64,000 bases of DNA. Origin: Centrapalus pauciflorus. Its lineage: Eukaryota > Streptophyta > Magnoliopsida > Asterales > Asteraceae. The translations under genes were made by a program, and so were the position numbers. Below, one piece after another: positions 23,407 through 35,000 of this stretch (the first letter of the stretch is position 1; each line of letters opens with the position of its first letter). The notes below the pieces were generated by a model. The model had not been told where the DNA came from. It did no database searches and was given only the letters and a program-made list of their open reading frames with translations. The stretch is from assembly GCA_020465985.1 (NCBI GenBank), contig JAANYP010005965.1, positions 31,045 through 95,044 of the forward strand, given 5' to 3'.

Positions 23407-24039
23407 TATGACTACACTGATGTTGCACAAATGGGGTACAGGGAATGGGTTGAGCTGGCAGTTGCCTTGAGCCAGTCTAAGTCTGAAACGGCTAAGACTA
23501 TTAGGGCATATGTCAAGAAGCTGATGGAGAGAGTGAAAGACCTTGGCCTGATCTCAAAAGAAGTAAGTGAGGGTGTCTCTGTGACTTACCCCAAGATAAA
23601 GGCCAAGAGGACCAGAAAGGATTCTGAGCTGGAGGAACTCCTCATCTTGATTGGACAAGGTGATTATGCTGTTGAAATCAAAGGAGTTGACTACAGCCTA
23701 CCCAGAGGAGTAGAGTTTGAAGAAGGCAAAGTGATTGAAGAACCTGAGTTGGGGGCATTTTTTGTAGATCCCCTAACACAGAAGAAGTGCTTTCAGAGAG
23801 CATCAGACTTATACAAGGTGGATCTGAAACAACTTGCAGCCTTCAGACTTGCAAACTCCTTCAAGCAATCCAGCAAGTGGAGAGCAGCCATCTGGGACCA
23901 GTTCAGAGGTTTTTATGAGAGAGGAGAGCTTCAAGATCCCAACTTTATGTTTCTCAGATTTGAAATTCAAGATCTGGAGGAAACAAGGGATGAACTTGAA
24001 AGAATGTTTGAAGAAGGACTGCCACCACCAATGCAGTGA
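23407..24039 (+). pseudogene. E1 env-like ORF3, C-terminal part after the E2 insertion
   Basis: The frame open at the E2 insertion point resumes here in the same phase and ends at TGA 24037-24039. The segment is basic then mixed (about 210 codons), with a Lys/Arg-rich stretch near 23590-23620. It corresponds to the C-terminal domain of ORF3 in E2 and E3 (compare DPLTQKKCFQ with DPLTGRPWMR in E2). Its last residues are acidic and end in PPPMQ. Without E2 this part of ORF3 would be uninterrupted from 8369 to 24039. Confidence 0.8.
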
Positions 24040-24390
24040 AGTCCACCTACTATCTGAGTAGGTGAAGAATGGAAGTTGTCCATCTGTTGGACAGGCTTGC
24101 CATTATCTGCTCCCAACATCAACAGTCCAAATTGTTGAACTCTTTTGTACATTAGTTGTACTCAGTTGCATCAGTTGTAACTTTTATTTACATCAGTTGT
24201 AATATACATTAGTACATTAGTTGTACTTCTATACAAACATGTGTTGTTTATGTAATCAAAATCAGTATATATAAACTGATCTTTTACTTTACTTAAATGT
24301 TGTAATTTCATTTCAGCAAGATGTATTGTAAAATGTATAGTGATTATTGATTAGATCAGCTCAGACTGATTATTGCAAATAGGGGGAGAT
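24040..24390 (+). other. E1 3' untranslated region and PPT
   Basis: About 340 bases of T-rich DNA with repeated CAGTTGTA words (24160-24250), ending in the polypurine tract AGGGGGAGAT at 24381-24390. No ORF. Confidence 0.8.
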
Positions 24391-25486
24391 TGTTAGGCAC
24401 AAAAAGGCCTCAGTCAAACCTGCTCTACATCCTAGGGGGAGATTTCTAATCAAACCTGCTTGATGCACTTGAAGGTATAATTTAAGGTCTGTTTATGCCT
24501 TATTGAAACCTGAAAAGTGATTTGCAGTATCAGCCAAAGTTGTTTACCATGTTGCATTCATTGCAACAAAGGCAGTTTGTCCAGGCTGTTCTGTCTGCTG
24601 AACAGGTTGGACATAAACTGTCTACGCTGCTCTATTCTGTTGAGCAGCTTGGAAAGTTTTCAAGTGTTCTGTTCTTTGTGAACAGAACCTATTATTTGTA
24701 AACAGGCTAAACACTTTATGGAATATGTTTCCAAGTCCTCATGTATTGGTTTTTGCTACAAGATCAGTTTACAAGTCGAAGACAAAGTGGAAAACAGAAC
24801 TGCACAGCCTGCCTACGCTGTTCTGTTACATGAAGACAAACGAACATCTGAAAAGGGTGACAGACCTTTTCTTATATCAAAATGGCCTTAGGAAAAGAAG
24901 AAAGATGCAAAGTTGACATTCCTCTTTTGGTTAAAGCCTTATGCAACAGTGACAAAAAGAAAAAGACAAAGATTCTGCCATGTGAAGACAAATATGCTTC
25001 ATCAGAATGTGCAGAAAAGGTGTCTTGTCTTTTTGGAAAGACTTTCCACTATCTCATCTGTCCAATGAAGAATCTTCACTGAGATTCTCCTTTTGAGTAT
25101 AAAAGGAAGCTTCTAAGGATTGTGAGATATCCAAGAGTGTGAAATCAGATAGTACATTAAAGTGTGTTTTTCATGCATGCAAGTCTGCTTGAATATAACA
25201 GTACGTGTGTCTAAGTTGTTCTTATTCAAGCTGTCCATCTGAGTCTTGTAAAATCAGTGAGTGCATCTAAGTGAGTGTAGTCATTGTATCTAGTCTGAGT
25301 GTGTCTTAGATTACTTGAACAACTGTTGTATCTGTCATCTCAGCTTGAACCTTTCCGCAGTCAAGCTTGTTTGTAATTACACAAACATTGAGAAAAGAGT
25401 GTTGAGTTTTAAATAGCTGTATTCACCCCCCCCCCCCCCCTCTACAGCTTAGAAGAATACACTAGGGAAACCTGTTGGGACCTACA
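24391..25486 (+). repeat. E1 3' LTR (about 1096 bp)
   Basis: Starts TGTTAGGCAC straight after the PPT and ends CCTACA. It carries AACAG(G/C)TT-type words, a TATA box at 25098, and a (C)15 run at 25426-25440. The right boundary is inferred from the CA end and the start of an unrelated repeat, because the 5' LTR is not in the window. Confidence 0.8.
25098..25106 (+). promoter_or_regulatory. E1 LTR TATA box (TATAAAAGG)
   Basis: Canonical TATA box in the last third of the LTR, where the U3/R boundary is expected. Confidence 0.6.
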
Positions 25487-25694
25487 TAACTCCGTTTGAC
25501 AACTATCAAGTGGTGCCTTTTTTAACCAAACGAATTCTAGCTCAGCAGTATCGTGTTAAAGGTAACCTTAATGTTGGGGATTCGACTCTCATGGTAAACA
25601 AATGTGTAACCTTAAGAGTATCTTTAGATTGGTATGTGTTCTGCTACTAAAAAAATAGTGGTGCCCCTTTTATTATTACTATTATATAAATGTT
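25487..25694 (+). repeat. SINE-like repeat, copy A
   Basis: Contains a pol III A-box match TAGCTCAGCAG (25538-25548) and a B-box-like GGATTCGACTC (25578-25588) about 30 bases downstream. The body is bracketed by AGTGGTGCC.TTTT at about 25510 and again at about 25658, which looks like the target duplication of a tRNA-derived SINE. The segment is repeated at 26479-26652. Confidence 0.5.
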
Positions 25695-25715
25695 CTAGAC
25701 TATGTGATTCACCCT

Positions 25716-25925
25716 GACAAACGAACCTAAATAAACAATTAAACATATTAAAAAACAAACAAACATAAATCGGTCAAATGAAGCTTGTGTTCATGTTTTT
25801 TTTTATTTAATTAAACGAACATAAATTCGTGTTCATGTTCGTTTCGTCGTTCGTTTACTTAAATAAACGAACGAACATAAACGAACTTCTCGTTGAACGG
25901 TTTGCGAATGTTTCGTTGAACGTTG
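25716..25925. repeat. AACGAAC/ATAAACGAAC word repeat
   Basis: Many interspersed copies of AACGAAC and its complement GTTCGTT, including the facing pair GTTCGTTTACTTAAATAAAC. It looks like a degenerate palindromic DNA repeat or the subterminal part of a DNA transposon; family not recognised. Confidence 0.55.
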
Positions 25926-26478
25926 ATTCATTTAAAACTCTACTCATATCTTTATTATCAATGACAAAAATTATAATTTTAAACGATGGGAACAATGATA
26001 TCGGAAAAATATGTTAAGTGACAGAAATATATTAACGTCAAAATACACAAAATTTGGTAGCAGGAACAACGAAAATTTTGTTAGTTTTCAATTGAATAAT
26101 CCTTGTTTAATTTTCAAATCATATAACATAAAAAGTGATCAAACCCCTAAAAATAGTATGTTGTATTTTTAAAATTTTTCAAAAGGGCATTATTTTTTTT
26201 ATCTGCCCTGGGAATGAAATGTTCAGTACCGAAGTCGTCATTGCCCGGGGAGTGAATAAACTGTTTCGTCGCTAGCTAGGCACCACCGGTCGTCATCATC
26301 ATCACTAAGAAGCATCCGTCAGCACTAGTGATTCGATGACAACAGAACTTGTGTTAGGGTTCATTAGGAGAGTGTCGATCAAGTGACTTGAGAAAAATGG
26401 TGAGGGTATGATTTTTAATGTGGGTTGTGGGGCCGGAATGGGCTGCGTCTTTCTTCCCTCCTTTCTAATTCTTTATCA
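25926..26478. other. Intergenic, no gene seen
   Basis: AT-rich up to 26200, then more balanced. A short sequence at 26280-26400 has CATCATCATC and a possible leader, but no convincing exon. Possibly promoter DNA for the PPR gene. Confidence 0.5.
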
Positions 26479-26615
26479 CGTAACTCCGTTTGACAACCTC
26501 AAGTGGTGCCCTTTTTATAACCAAATGAATTCAACCTCAACGGTATCAGGTACAAAAGGTGACCTCAATGTTAGAATTGGAATGTTACAGTAAACAAATA
26601 GTGGTGCCCTTCTTC

Positions 26616-26649
<34 letters not shown>

Positions 26650-26652
26650 AAT
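26479..26652 (+). repeat. SINE-like repeat, copy B
   Basis: Diverged and shorter copy of 25487-25694, from TAACTCCGTTTGACAAC to ATATAAATGTT, including both AGTGGTGCC arms. The A and B boxes are degraded. It contains an (ATT)n tract at about 26609-26645. Confidence 0.5.
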
Positions 26653-26793
26653 GTTGGCATGAAATTCATGGCATTTTGTTTAACAGTGGTATAGATGGTT
26701 TAAGTCTTCAAATCTTACGGTGCTTGGTTACAGAAAAAAAAACGAAGCAAGTAGGCTTTCAATGGATGGTTGCTGCATCAGTGGTAAAGGCAT

Positions 26794-28378
26794 ATGAATT
26801 TCCGCCATATCCTCATCCTCTTCCAACGATCAAAAACTACAACCCATCTTCTCCAGCTCCATTCTTTGATCCTTAAGACTGCTCTTAATCACGACGAATT
26901 TATCATATCAAATTTCATCCTTACCTCGTCTTCCATCTCCATCGACTTGGCTAGACTTTTCTTTAACAACTCACCAGTAACCCCACCTCTATTCGCATGG
27001 AATACGATTATTAAAGAGTACTCCAACAGCCCAACACCATTGGAATCACTCAGACTCCATTGCCTGCTACAGAGAACTACTCATCTTAAACCTGATAAAT
27101 TCACGTATCCATTTGTTCTCAAGTCATGTGGACGATGCGACATGTTGGGAGCTGGTGGATCAGTGCATTCACTAGTTCTAAAGACGGATTTTGATTCCGA
27201 TCTATATATAAATAATACCCTTATAAGGATGTATGCGGCCTGTGGAAATATTGACTATGCAGGTAAAGTGTTTGATGAAATGCTTGAGAGAGATGTGGTT
27301 TCTTGGAGTTCTATGATTGCTGGCTATGTCTCTTGGTATGGCTTTCCTTATATCCCAAATGATTAATAACCAATAAAATACGTAGCACTACACTTCAAAT
27401 TAAGGGAGCTTGGTGTCTTAGTCTTTAAGTTTGTGGAAATGCTTTATTGTCAATATACATGGGAAGTTTCTGATTTCTTTTTAATTTGATAAACATTATT
27501 GTAATTACTTGCCATACAAATTATGCAGCAAGCATCCACTGAAAGCCTTATCGGTGTTCATCGGTATGAATCAAGCGAAAGAGAAGCCGAATTCTGTAAC
27601 TTTGGTTAGCCTGCTTTCTGTTTGTGCTCATCTGGTCAATGTCAAAATGGGGGAATCTGTTCATTCTTACGTGCTTACCAACAATATTGGACTGGATGTT
27701 TCTTTAGCCACAGCACTCGTCGAGATGTATGCGACGTGTGGCTACATAGAGAGAGCCTTGGTAATATTCAATTCAATGAACGAGAGAAATCTACAGTCCT
27801 GGACAATAATGATTTCCGGGCTTGCAGAAAACGGGCATGGTGAAGAAGCAATTTCATTGTTTGATGAAATGGAAGATAATGGCTTGATACCCGATGCCAG
27901 GTCATTTTCAGGTATTCTTTCTGCTTGTAGTCACCTGGGTTTTGTTGAAAAGGGTCAACGTTATTTTGATCGAATGATCAACCTTTACAAAATCCAACCA
28001 ACAGTGGAACATTACGGATGCGTGGTGGACATGTTTGGACGAGCTGGAATGATTGAAGAAGCTTATCATGTGCTAAGAAACATGCCATTGAAACCTAACT
28101 CAATTATGTTAAGGAGCCTCATTAGTGCCTGCAAGAACCATGGAAGTAGGACAAGTTTTGACGACAATCTGATGAGTCTTCTGCTAAAGATCGAGCCAGA
28201 CCTTGGAGCAAACTATGTGCTATCTGCTACTGTGTCTTCTCTTTCTGGTTATTGGAGTGCGATGGATGACACAAGAGTCGCCATGAAAGCTAAACGTCTA
28301 AAGAAAATCCCTGGGTGCAGTTGGCTGGAAGTGAAAGGAGCATCCAATGAAGATATGGTAGAACATGGCACAAGATAA
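26794..28378 (+). CDS. Pentatricopeptide-repeat protein, PLS-type, two exons
   Basis: Sequence-specific RNA-binding PPR protein, expected in mitochondria or plastids, where this family processes or edits organelle RNAs. Exon 1 is 26794-27335 and exon 2 is 27529-28378; the intron is GT-AG and splits a codon in phase 2. The spliced CDS has 463 codons plus TAA. Repeats are visible from residue about 60: SWSSMIAGYV at the end of exon 1, then VTLVSLLSVCAHL, LATALVEMYATCGYIERA, SWTIMISGLAENGHGEEAI, FSGILSACSHLGFVEKG, EHYGCVVDMFGRAGMIEEA, and a short E-type tail with KKIPGCSWLEV. There is no DYW domain. The start is the first ATG in frame that gives the usual hydrophobic, Ser/Arg-containing leader. 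It may be short for the family but has no internal lesion. Confidence 0.85.
27336..27528 (+). other. Intron of the PPR gene (193 bp)
   Basis: Begins GTATGG after TCTTG and ends TTATGCAG before CAAGC. It is T-rich, carries in-frame stops, and its removal rejoins a continuous PPR repeat (GYVSCKHPLKAL). Confidence 0.8.
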
Positions 28379-29424
28379 CTAAGATGAGAGATTAATGTAG
28401 GTGCTTGATGCCATAGGTGCTTGTAGTTTTACACAAGTTGATGTAAATGATTATATGCCTATCAGGCATTCTTGTATCTTTTATAAGAGGATGAAGCTAT
28501 GGAGCAACATTATGATCCTAGGTGAAGTTTAAAGAATATTAATCAACATTATGAAATTTGTTCCCTCGTGCACTGTCAATTCTACGAATAAGGATTGAAC
28601 ATATTAAATTAGGAATGGATGCACTTCAAACCAGTACATGTGTAGGTAATAGTAAGATTAGGACTTTGAGGTAATACGCGGGAAAGGATGCAACCAGAGA
28701 TCAACCAGCTTCCTCCTCAAATGGGACTGATCTTAGAATCCACCTCAACATAGATGACATTTACGCAATGCTCTAGGGAGAGGAAATAGGAAAGGTAGGG
28801 AAGGAAATGGATGGAAATTTAGGGATCAGTTGCTGCCACGAAATTCTGATGGTCAGTAATCACATTGGTAAGAACCGATTTCAAACTTTTATAAGGAGGA
28901 CTTGGGGACCATAATGATGTTTGTGTATCCACAAAGTTCCAACAAGATAATGATGTACTGTTTTGGCGTCTTCGACAAAGTGAACTTGGTGGATTCTCTC
29001 TAACAACCTCAAAAATTAAATATCGTAAGAACTATGTAAACATGCATTAGAACAAATGTTATGCATCTATAGTTATGACTTCTAAATATATGATCTTGGC
29101 ATCCTAGTTATAATTTTAGAATGACATGATTACATGATTGCATTTTTTATTTTTGCAGTCTTATTCTAGTTACATTTGTTTTGGGAATTTAAAGTCATAT
29201 TTCTTGTAACACACATAACATAATAATAATAATAATAACCAAACAGATCGAAAATTTGGTAATTCAATATCCATACACATTCTATTAACATAGTATAAAA
29301 CTTACATGTGGATGCTTATTATTAGTATTATTATTATATTATCCTTGAGACAACACCATATATATAGAGAGAGGCATAGGCCATCCACGAGTAGAACTCT
29401 AACTCAAATGGTCATCCCAGTTAT
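28379..29424. other. Intergenic, no gene seen
   Basis: Non-coding AT-rich DNA between the PPR gene and the P450 remnant, with short (ATA)n tracts at about 29221-29238 and 29310-29340. Nothing else recognised. Confidence 0.6.
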
Positions 29425-31600
29425 CTCGAGAAAATCTCAACCAGATGGGTAATTGAGTCCAAAAGATTAGCCGGGACAGGAACAAGTGGTTTTCGTTTTG
29501 CTAGTGTCAGTGGCGGATGTAAGTTAATGTTATGGGTGTCACTCGAAACCTATAAATTTTTAAAAAATTGAGTTTCGTATGTATCAAAAATTTGAGTGAC
29601 ACCTAGGATTTTTTTTTGTGTGACACCTACGAAAACTTTATAAAAGTATTATATACATATCTAATTTATATTTGTTGATTCATCACCCAAACTTATTTAA
29701 TAATTACTGAGTTTAATCATAAAAACTTAAAAGAAAAACACAAGCCCAATAGAAATAAAAAGAATAAGAGACTAGATTCAAGAACCAGCCCCGATGATTA
29801 AAAAACCTGGAAAAAAAAAAACTAACCCAAACCTTGTTGAAGACACCGGTCTAATTGGTTGAAAAACACCTAACCGTGTGATTCTTTTCGGGAATTTGAT
29901 GCATCAAAGTTATTAGGTTGGTGGAGATGTGTTCGAATGATTTAATTATGATGAAAATGTTAATCTTGTGCATCAACTTGAATACAATATTGAGAATGCG
30001 AAAGACAATCAAATATTTTCTAACATTAGTGGAGTATGCGGGCTTGCTAAATTAATGATGAAAACTATGAAGCATCTTTCGTATCCTTTGGTTTATCAAT
30101 TGTGGAAGCTAATATTGGTTTTGTCGGTCGTAACTGCGACAGTTTAGAGATTATATTATACCATGTACTTTTGTAATTATAAAAATCTTGTTATTTGTTA
30201 ATTTTGTGTTGGCAACCCGTTTCGGTGACCCGATCCATGTTAGAAATTCTAACTATTAAACTTGCTTTAAAAAAGTGACACCGATAACAAAAAATACTGG
30301 ATCCGCCCCTGGCTAGTGTAATGCCAAATTTATCCGACAGGTCACAAACAAGTGCTAGAGTACTGAAGCCATGATATACGTTTGCATTTCTTAGCCAATG
30401 GAATAGCTGGACACAATCTTCTCCCTGATCCAAATGGAAAGACGTTTAAATTGTTTTCATTAAAATCCCCCTTTTTTTTTTGGCCCCCTCATAAGTTAAG
30501 AACCTCTCGGGATTGAATTCCAAGGGATTGTTCCAGTAATTAGGATCCTGATAGATTGCCCAAACATTCACAAGGACAGCAGAACCATTTGAGATGGAGT
30601 ACCCACGTACTGTGGAATCCATGCTTGGTGAATGTGGGAGTAGGAGAGGCATTGCAAGGGTGCAACCGCAATGTTTCTTTCATAGCTGCATCTAGGGATC
30701 GTAGTTTTGGGAGATGAGAGATTCTTCAACAATGTTGTTTAGTCCTATGATTCCTGCTAATTCTTCTTGAATCCTCTTTTAATGATACTATGATTTTTCA
30801 TAATCTCTGTCATTGCCCATTGTATGACTGTTGTTTGTGTTCATAGCAATCACAAGATCCTGATACAACAAAATTAAAATATAATCATATTGTCAATTTA
30901 GCAATCAAATAATTAAATTTGACATTAATTAGGCAGGAGTCAAAATGTAAGACTATTTGTTTTGTTGGATCTTGATATGATCAATGGATACTGTTAAAAG
31001 TGCCTTAATTTGGGTGATGTTAAGTGATGTGGCGTCATTTACTCATTTTGGTCCTTGAGCGCTAACAGGATATGTAGAATTTCTTTCCTTTATTCCAACT
31101 GCATCTTGTGAGTTTTTTGAGTTGGATTTAATTCGATCTGTCAATGATGCTTGTTTAGATTATATCCCACTGCTTAACTTGCTTGTTTATCTGTCACCCG
31201 AAACCTTGCAGATCAAACCATGCAAGACTAGGAAAGATATCAGACACATTCGGCTGCCCAGCAAGCTCTACGATCTTCGTGACCAACTTCTGCAACTCAG
31301 CTCCAAAATATTTTGCTCCTTCAGCGGATATGTGTTCCCAAACCATGCTTCTTATGATAATTGCTTCCGCCGAGAAGGAAATCTTGCTAACATCAATTGC
31401 AGTCCCTGCTTTTTCAAAATCATTCTTCAACAGATTTCTAACAGCATCTCTCCTGAAATATCTACATGCTTCAACATTAGTTGCAGCACCACCGATACCC
31501 CGTCACACAAAGCCAACGTCATCAATCCCTTTCCACGGTGACACTACTCCAGCCCACACACGCGACACAACTCCAGAACCGCACCAGTGACACTTTCACT
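29425..31600 (-). pseudogene. Cytochrome P450 pseudogene (CYP76-like), split by hAT
   Basis: Read on the minus strand. The 5' fragment (about 31590-31200) encodes P450 A-F region text such as AGQPNVSDIFP and SLAWFDLQG, typical of CYP76-type monooxygenases. After a gap (about 31190-30850, intron or deletion), downstream text shows an eroded I-helix (QWAMTEIMKNHSI), the K-helix ExxR as KETLRLHP (about 30665), the PERF motif FNPERFL (about 30510), and the heme loop PFGSGRRLCPA with Cys codon at 30411-30413. The tail LSDKFGITLA is followed, after the hAT insertion, by KRKPLVPVPANL and TAA near 29425. Frameshifts occur near the A/T run at 30470, after the heme loop, and in the I-helix. The membrane anchor and about the first 100 residues are missing. 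Not functional. Confidence 0.8.
29508..30311. mobile_element. hAT DNA transposon, non-autonomous, 804 bp
   Basis: Flanked by a perfect 8-bp target duplication GCTAGTGT (29500-29507 and 30312-30319), diagnostic of hAT. Ends are CAGTGGCGGATG and, inverted, CAGGGGCGGATCCAG. A plus-strand remnant at 30070-30147 reads KHLSYPLVYQLWKLILVL then SVVTATV and a TAG where hAT dimerisation domains have Glu, so it derives from an autonomous element with a TTF/ZMYM1-type transposase. It is inserted near the last codons of the P450 pseudogene. Confidence 0.88.
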
Positions 31601-31652
31601 TCCTTAATTCTTCGCCAAATCTGAAGTAATCATTTTATACACCCACGCAACA

Positions 31653-32067
31653 TGATAGACACCGATTTGAGATGGTGGGTCTCCGAAGATGATATAAGGA
31701 AGAAACAGAGAGTTTGGAGCAATTTTCATTCATAAAAAAAAATTCAAGACCAATGCATTACAATGATTTAAATATGCAACTGAAAACCAAAAAGGCTATA
31801 GAAAAACTAGTAACATAATGGGAAACGTGGACCTATCCTAGTAGTGGAATAATGCATGCAATTATCAAGTCAAACAACTAACTCAATTACTAAGTCAAAC
31901 AACTAACTGGAAATGCTACTTGAAATTCGGTAACTTTCTTTCTTGCACGTGACTGGTTGTGGGCTTAATCCTTGTAACGAGATGGCAGTCGGGTGTCTCG
32001 TTTGGGCCTGGATGATGTTGCTATTGGGCTGCAAAATTGGGCTGCATCATGAGGTTCAGACGTATCA
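31653..32067 (-). repeat. E4 3' LTR (415 bp)
   Basis: Plus-strand ends are TGATAGACACC and CGTATCA. The last 103 bases on the plus side also encode the end of pol. It includes an internal near-duplicate AAGTCAAACAACTAACT at about 31868-31910. Confidence 0.95.
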
Positions 32068-35000
32068 ATTCCTCCCCTCTCGAAACGGACCTTGTCCTCA
32101 AGGTCGAGTAAATGTTGGTGACGATTAACAAACACAGGGAAAGCTTCACGAAACATAGCAAGTGGCTCCCAAGTTGAATCTGCCAGGTCACTACCAGCCC
32201 ATCGAACAAGAACTTCTAGATAACCAGTTGAATTTTGGCGATGATCAATGATCTCTGCTGGTAAGGCACCAGTGTCAACGTGATGTGGTTTGATCGGTAG
32301 CACTTCTATGTTTGTCGGTGGATCGCCAAAATATTCTTTAAGTAACGAGACATGGAAAACGGGGTGGATTTGTGATCCTGGAGGAAGTTCCAGTCGGTAA
32401 GCAACTTCACCAACACGCTCAAGTACTTTAAAGGGGCCGTAAAATCGCTTGCTTAACTTCTTGCTTTGGCGATCATGAACGCTAACTTGACGATAATCAC
32501 GTAAGCGTAAGTAAACCATGTCGCCTACATGAAAGACTTTGTCGATTCGATGTTTGTTAGCTTGATTTATCATACGTTGTTGCGTCACTGCCAACGTACC
32601 TTTAATCGAATCAAGGACCCGGTTGTGCTCCGCCAATGTGGAATCAATGGTCGCATTTTTTGAGTTACCAATCACATAATCGGCCATAGTCGGAACGGGC
32701 CGTCCATAAAGTGCTTGAAAAGGTGATGTGTTGATTCCACTGTGGTAACTAGTATTGTACCAGAATTCTGCCAAGAAAAGAAATCGAACCCATTGGCTTG
32801 GATTATCACCAGCAAAACAACGTAAGAAGGATTGCAAGCATCGATTGACAACTTCAGTTTGGCCGTCCGTTTGCGGGTGGTAGGCAGTCGAATGTAGCAA
32901 ACGTGTTCCCAATTGTTTAAACAATTCCGTCCAGAAGTTGCTAAGAAAAAGAGGGTCGCGATCGGTGATTATCGATTTTGGTAGCCCATGAAGTCGATAA
33001 ATTTCATGCAGAAACAGCTTTGCGAGTGATGGTGCAGTAAAGTGGGTCGGCAACGGAACAAAATGCGCAAACTTTGTCAAACGATCAACAACTACCCACA
33101 CAACGGTCTTACCATTTGAAGGGGGTAAGGATGTTATGAAATCCATAGATATGTCCTCCCAAACACGTGCGGGTATTGGTAAAGGTTGCAGGAGACCATA
33201 TGGACGATGTGTAGGGTACTTTACCTCTTGACAAGTTTTGCAATTTTTAACATATTCCATCACCTCCTTTCTTAAGCCCTTCCAAAAAATTATTGCGTTT
33301 AATCTGTTGACGGTGGCCTTAATCCCTGCGTGACCACCCAAGGGTGTCGAGTGGAATTCGAACAATAATTGGCGACGAAGTGAAGAGATATCAGGAATGA
33401 ATAATCGCCTGTCAACATAGAGTAAACTGTCATGGATAGTATGGTTTGGAAAGGCCTCAGGCTTGCTCAAAACATCTTGAAAAAGTTGCTTTCCAGCCGC
33501 CGAATTAGAGTAAAAATCATGCAATATATCAAGCTAAGCAGCTCTTGGTGATGAAACTGCCAAAAACTCAGCTGTTGGCTTGCGACTAAGCGCATCGGCC
33601 ACCTTGTTGTTTTTCCCCGGTGTGTAATGTATCTCAAAGTCATAACCGAGTAACTTTGTCGCCCACTTTTGTTGTTCCGGCGTTTGTATGTTTTGCGACA
33701 AAAGATGCTTAAGACTCCGTTGGTCGGTGAAGATGCGAAATGGGCGACCAAGAAGATACTGCCTCCACTTTTTAACAGCTTCCGTAATGGCAAACAGTTC
33801 ACGGACATAAGTGGATGCCGATTGCATCTTTAGTGATAGCTTCTTGCTAAAAAATGCAATTGGGTGGTTCTTTTGTGATAGAACTGCTCCGATACCAACT
33901 CCTGAAGCATCAGTGGTAACATCAAAAGGAAGTGAGAAGTTAGGTGTAGCCAGAACAGGCAGTGCGACCATTGCTTTCTTGAGGGAGTTGAATGAATAGA
34001 GTGCGGCGTCTGGAAATGCAAATTGTGTGTCTTTTAAGAGGTCCGTTAAAGGCGCCGCAATTGAAGCATAATCCTTGACAAACCGCCTGTAATATCCTGT
34101 TAACCCCAGAAAGCCACGAAGGGCAGTCAAAGATGACGGTTTAGGCCAATTCTGTACTGCTATGATTTTTTCAGGGTCAACGGAGACACCATCTTTTGAA
34201 ATTAGATGACCCAAATACTGTATTTCCCTTACTGCAAAAACACATTTGGAAAGTTTTGCGAAATAACAATGCTTTGATAAGGTATCAAAAACATGTCGCA
34301 AATGGACGATATGATTCTCAAGAGAGGTACTGTAAATGAGAATATCATCGAAAAATACCAGAACAAACCTCCGTAAAACATCGTGAAAAAGATCGTTCAT
34401 GGTAGCCTGGAATGTCGATGGAGCATTTGTAAGGCCAAATGGCATGACCAAAAATTCGTAATGGCCATCCACAGTACGAAAAGCAGTCTTGTGCATGTCG
34501 GAGGGTGCAACTCGGATTTGATGGTAGCCGGCTCTTAAATCAATCTTAGAAAACACCAAAGCTCCATGTAACTCGTCTAGAAGTTCATCGACAGTAGGGA
34601 TTGGAAAACGGTCCCGAATGGTGATTGCATTTAAGGCGCGCTAATCGACACAAAAACGCCAAGTGCCGTCTTTTTTCTTTACGAGCAAAACGGGTGAAGA
34701 ATACGGACTTTGACTCGGGCGAATGATACCATCTCGAAGCATTTCAGCAATTAGCTCCGACATGATTTGTTTCTGATAATGCGGGTATCGATAAGGTTTG
34801 ACATTGACAAGGGGTGCATTGGGTAATGTGGGAATGTGATGATCATTGGAACGATTTGGTGGTAGAGAATTGGGTTGGTGAAAAAGTCTGTTGTGTGTAC
34901 GAAGCAAGGACTGTATCCTGGGATCAATTGTGGGTACTGTTAATTTGGATGGTGATATGGGTGGTGGGTGGTGACAAATCAATGCATGCATGGAGGCTAC

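Larger units (their letters stand above)
1..25486 (+). mobile_element. Sirevirus-type Ty1/copia retrotransposon E1, 5' end outside window, split by E2
   Basis: The order gag, protease, integrase, RT, RNase H, spacer, env-like ORF3, PPT, LTR is that of the Sirevirus (SIRE/Maximus) branch of Ty1/copia. The 5' LTR, PBS and start of gag lie left of the window. The internal region runs 1-9954 and 23412-24390, and the 3' LTR is 24391-25486. E2 interrupts it with a 5-bp target duplication. E1 is older than E2, and its gag, pol and first ORF3 segment carry several stops and frameshifts. The base after the LTR (TAACT) begins a SINE-like repeat, so E1 probably landed in that repeat; its left target duplication is not visible. 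Confidence 0.9.

Noticed and set aside
31122..31590. Two plus-strand ORFs opposite the P450 5' fragment
   Set aside because: The minus-strand frame has clear P450 text; the plus-strand frames have none.
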